From NCBI RefSeq assembly GCF_000024185.1, contig NC_013790.1, forward strand, positions 2,045,001-2,109,000: a stretch of DNA of 64,000 nt. Reading direction: 5' to 3'. The notes below the pieces were generated by a model. It saw only the letters and a program-made list of their open reading frames with translations. It ran no database searches and was not told where the DNA came from. Below are positions 62,827 through 64,000 of the stretch, one piece after another. The position numbers were made by a program, and so were the translations under genes. This DNA comes from Methanobrevibacter ruminantium M1 (GTDB lineage Archaea; Methanobacteriota; Methanobacteria; Methanobacteriales; Methanobacteriaceae). How positions within the stretch are numbered: the stretch's first letter is position 1; each line of letters begins with the position of its first letter.

Positions 62827-63288
62827 TTATTCTTCCTCTAAAGTCTTTAAATATTTGTCAAATCTTACCTTGATCGGATTCGGATTATGGAAAGCCCTTA
62901 CAGCAATGATATCTGCATCGGTAGAGGATTCAACCATATCAGCAAACTCTGCAACCTCTTCTGCATCTCTTGAGAAGACAAGGGCAAGAGCCTTGCATTT
63001 TAATATATGATAATAAGTTATAAAGAAGGTGGCTGCAGCATCCTTGTGAACACAACCGACCAAGAGGTCATAATCTCCCTCTTCGATTTCATCCAAACAC
63101 TTTTCAATATCTACCCTCTTCTTTACATAAACCCCTTCAGGATCTGAAATGTCCAATATCTTTCCCGCTGCAGGGTTGCTTGATACTGTAACGTCATATC
63201 CCATTTGGCCTAGCTTATAAGAAGCATACAATCCAATGGGGGTCTGTGAAGGAGCTTCAGGACATCCGAGTAAAACTAATGCTTTCAT
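62827..63288 (-). CDS. DUF1890 family protein
   Basis: The 153-residue Rossmann-like protein starts KALVLLGCPEAPSQTPIGLYASYKL and has DYDLLVGCVHKDAAATFFITYYHILKC and RAFHNPNPIKVRFDKYL. DUF1890 is confined to methanogens and of unknown function. Cys9 and the later Cys-Val-His suggest a cofactor or metal site. GTGATAAA precedes the ATG. It is the first gene of the DUF1890-DUF1894-MetE run. Confidence 0.8.
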   Translation of the reverse strand: MKALVLLGCPEAPSQTPIGLYASYKLGQMGYDVTVSSNPAAGKILDISDPEGVYVKKRVDIEKCLDEIEEGDYDLLVGCVHKDAAATFFITYYHILKCKALALVFSRDAEEVAEFADMVESSTDADIIAVRAFHNPNPIKVRFDKYLKTLEEE

Positions 63289-63455
63289 TTTATCACTTTA
63301 ATAATTTTTTTAAATAGATTTTATAATAATCAATCACTTAATATTTATGTTAAATCTTATACATATAATTAATCTAAATTAACTTAAATAAAATAATTTA
63401 TCATAAGACAAATACAAAAATAATATTATAAAAAATCATATCTTAAGGCAAAATC

Positions 63456-63971
63456 ATGAAAATGGGATTAATATCAGACACACATATAAGTGAAAAGAGA
63501 GGAAAATTGTCCAATCAAATATTGGAATCTTTTAAAGGAGTCGATTTGATACTTCATGCAGGAGATATAAGTTCACAAACCGTTTTGGATAAATTGAATT
63601 CGATAGCACCAACCATAGCAGTTGAAGGAAATAATGACAGAGCTCGAAAAACCCTTGATTTAAATCCCTCTGAAATTATAGAGATCGATGGGATAAGAAT
63701 ACTTTTAATTCATGGCGATAAGCTTCCAAGCAGAGATTTTGATAAATACTGCAAATTTGCACTTAAAGAGAATGCAGACATTCTAATAAGTGGACATAGC
63801 CACAGACCACATCTTGAAAGACAAGAAGATATTCTTATGATTAATCCTGGGAGCCCTAACAGACCAATAAAAAGCGACGCATCAATAGCCATTTTAACAA
63901 TTGATGAAGAAAAAGAGCATAAAAATAAATTAGATAAGGTTAAAGTAGAATTTATAAAAATAGAAAAATAA
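63456..63971 (+). CDS. YfcE-type metallophosphoesterase
   Basis: The 171-residue enzyme has all motifs of small calcineurin-like phosphodiesterases: GLISDTHIS (DxH), LILHAGDISS (GD), VEGNNDRARK (GN-D), LLIHGDKLP and ISGHSHRPHL (GHxH), with LMINPGSPNRP. Two metal ions are bound. It probably hydrolyses phosphodiesters in the cytoplasm. AAGGCAAAATC precedes the ATG. A short AT-rich tail follows to the window end. Confidence 0.94.
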   Translation: MKMGLISDTHISEKRGKLSNQILESFKGVDLILHAGDISSQTVLDKLNSIAPTIAVEGNNDRARKTLDLNPSEIIEIDGIRILLIHGDKLPSRDFDKYCKFALKENADILISGHSHRPHLERQEDILMINPGSPNRPIKSDASIAILTIDEEKEHKNKLDKVKVEFIKIEK

Positions 63972-64000
63972 AAATGAAGATTAAAGATAATAAAAGATAA

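Overview
The window looks like a piece of a Methanobrevibacter-type chromosome (order Methanobacteriales). It is very AT-rich and has archaeal TATA-box promoters, a TFB transcription factor, archaeal-type ValRS and PheT, and the methanogenesis enzyme Mch. It also has the methanogen-restricted DUF1890/DUF1894 pair, pseudomurein-directed surface proteins with Ig-like repeats, and many GTG/TTG starts behind strong GGAGG/GGTG ribosome-binding sites. Most genes lie on the minus strand and are separated by long AT-rich gaps, many of which hold short tandem repeats just behind stop codons.

Layout. 0-6.3 kb: an ADP-forming acetate-CoA ligase (cut by the left edge), then a cysteine cluster (cysS, a cysteine-motif HTH regulator, cysE, cysK). 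6.9-14.5 kb: housekeeping genes (ogt, nth, aroA, UbiB-type kinase), a DUF1810 plus ADP-ribosylglycohydrolase pair, an exported S26-like protein and a DUF1858 protein. 14.8-16.0 kb: a complete insertion sequence. 16.1-21.6 kb: valS, a His-rich membrane protein and pheT. 21.8-30.4 kb: an accessory stretch of mostly unrecognised genes (zinc-ribbon protein, M14-like surface peptidase, YjbQ, coiled-coil protein, VWA protein, HEAT/LRV repeat protein, SWIM protein). 30.6-36.6 kb: an EamA transporter, a divergent TFB with a disrupted N-terminal extension, a structured non-coding region, beta-carbonic anhydrase and Mrp. 37-45 kb: cell-surface genes, including a pseudomurein-binding transglutaminase-fold protein, a membrane phosphodiesterase with a coiled-coil insert, and two Ser/Gly-rich anchored proteins. 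45.3-47.1 kb: an IS1182-family element. 47-49.4 kb: a flavoprotein, a TlyA methyltransferase and a C_GCAxxG_C_C protein. 49.7-59.7 kb: a metal-homeostasis locus. 60.1-64 kb: mch, a MetE-type methionine synthase, DUF1894, DUF1890 and a YfcE-type phosphoesterase.

The most interesting system is the 49.7-59.7 kb locus: a P1B-type metal ATPase, a nicotianamine-synthase-family enzyme and a complete NikABCDE/Opp-type ABC importer. GTAWTAC boxes occur densely upstream of both the ATPase and the substrate-binding protein. Around the ATPase they flank the TATA box of a promoter present in three tandem copies. I read it as a nickel (or other transition metal) acquisition and homeostasis module using an opine-type metallophore, analogous in logic to bacterial staphylopine systems. 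The link is inferred from family membership and shared putative operators.

Other notable points: a TFB paralogue with a non-canonical B-reader and an apparent frameshift in a long N-terminal extension; a nested-helix ncRNA candidate with a correctly placed TATA box; a large surface protein that seems to start at ATT; and tandem terminator-like arrays behind many genes. All function calls are from reading translations and motifs; no database search was run.
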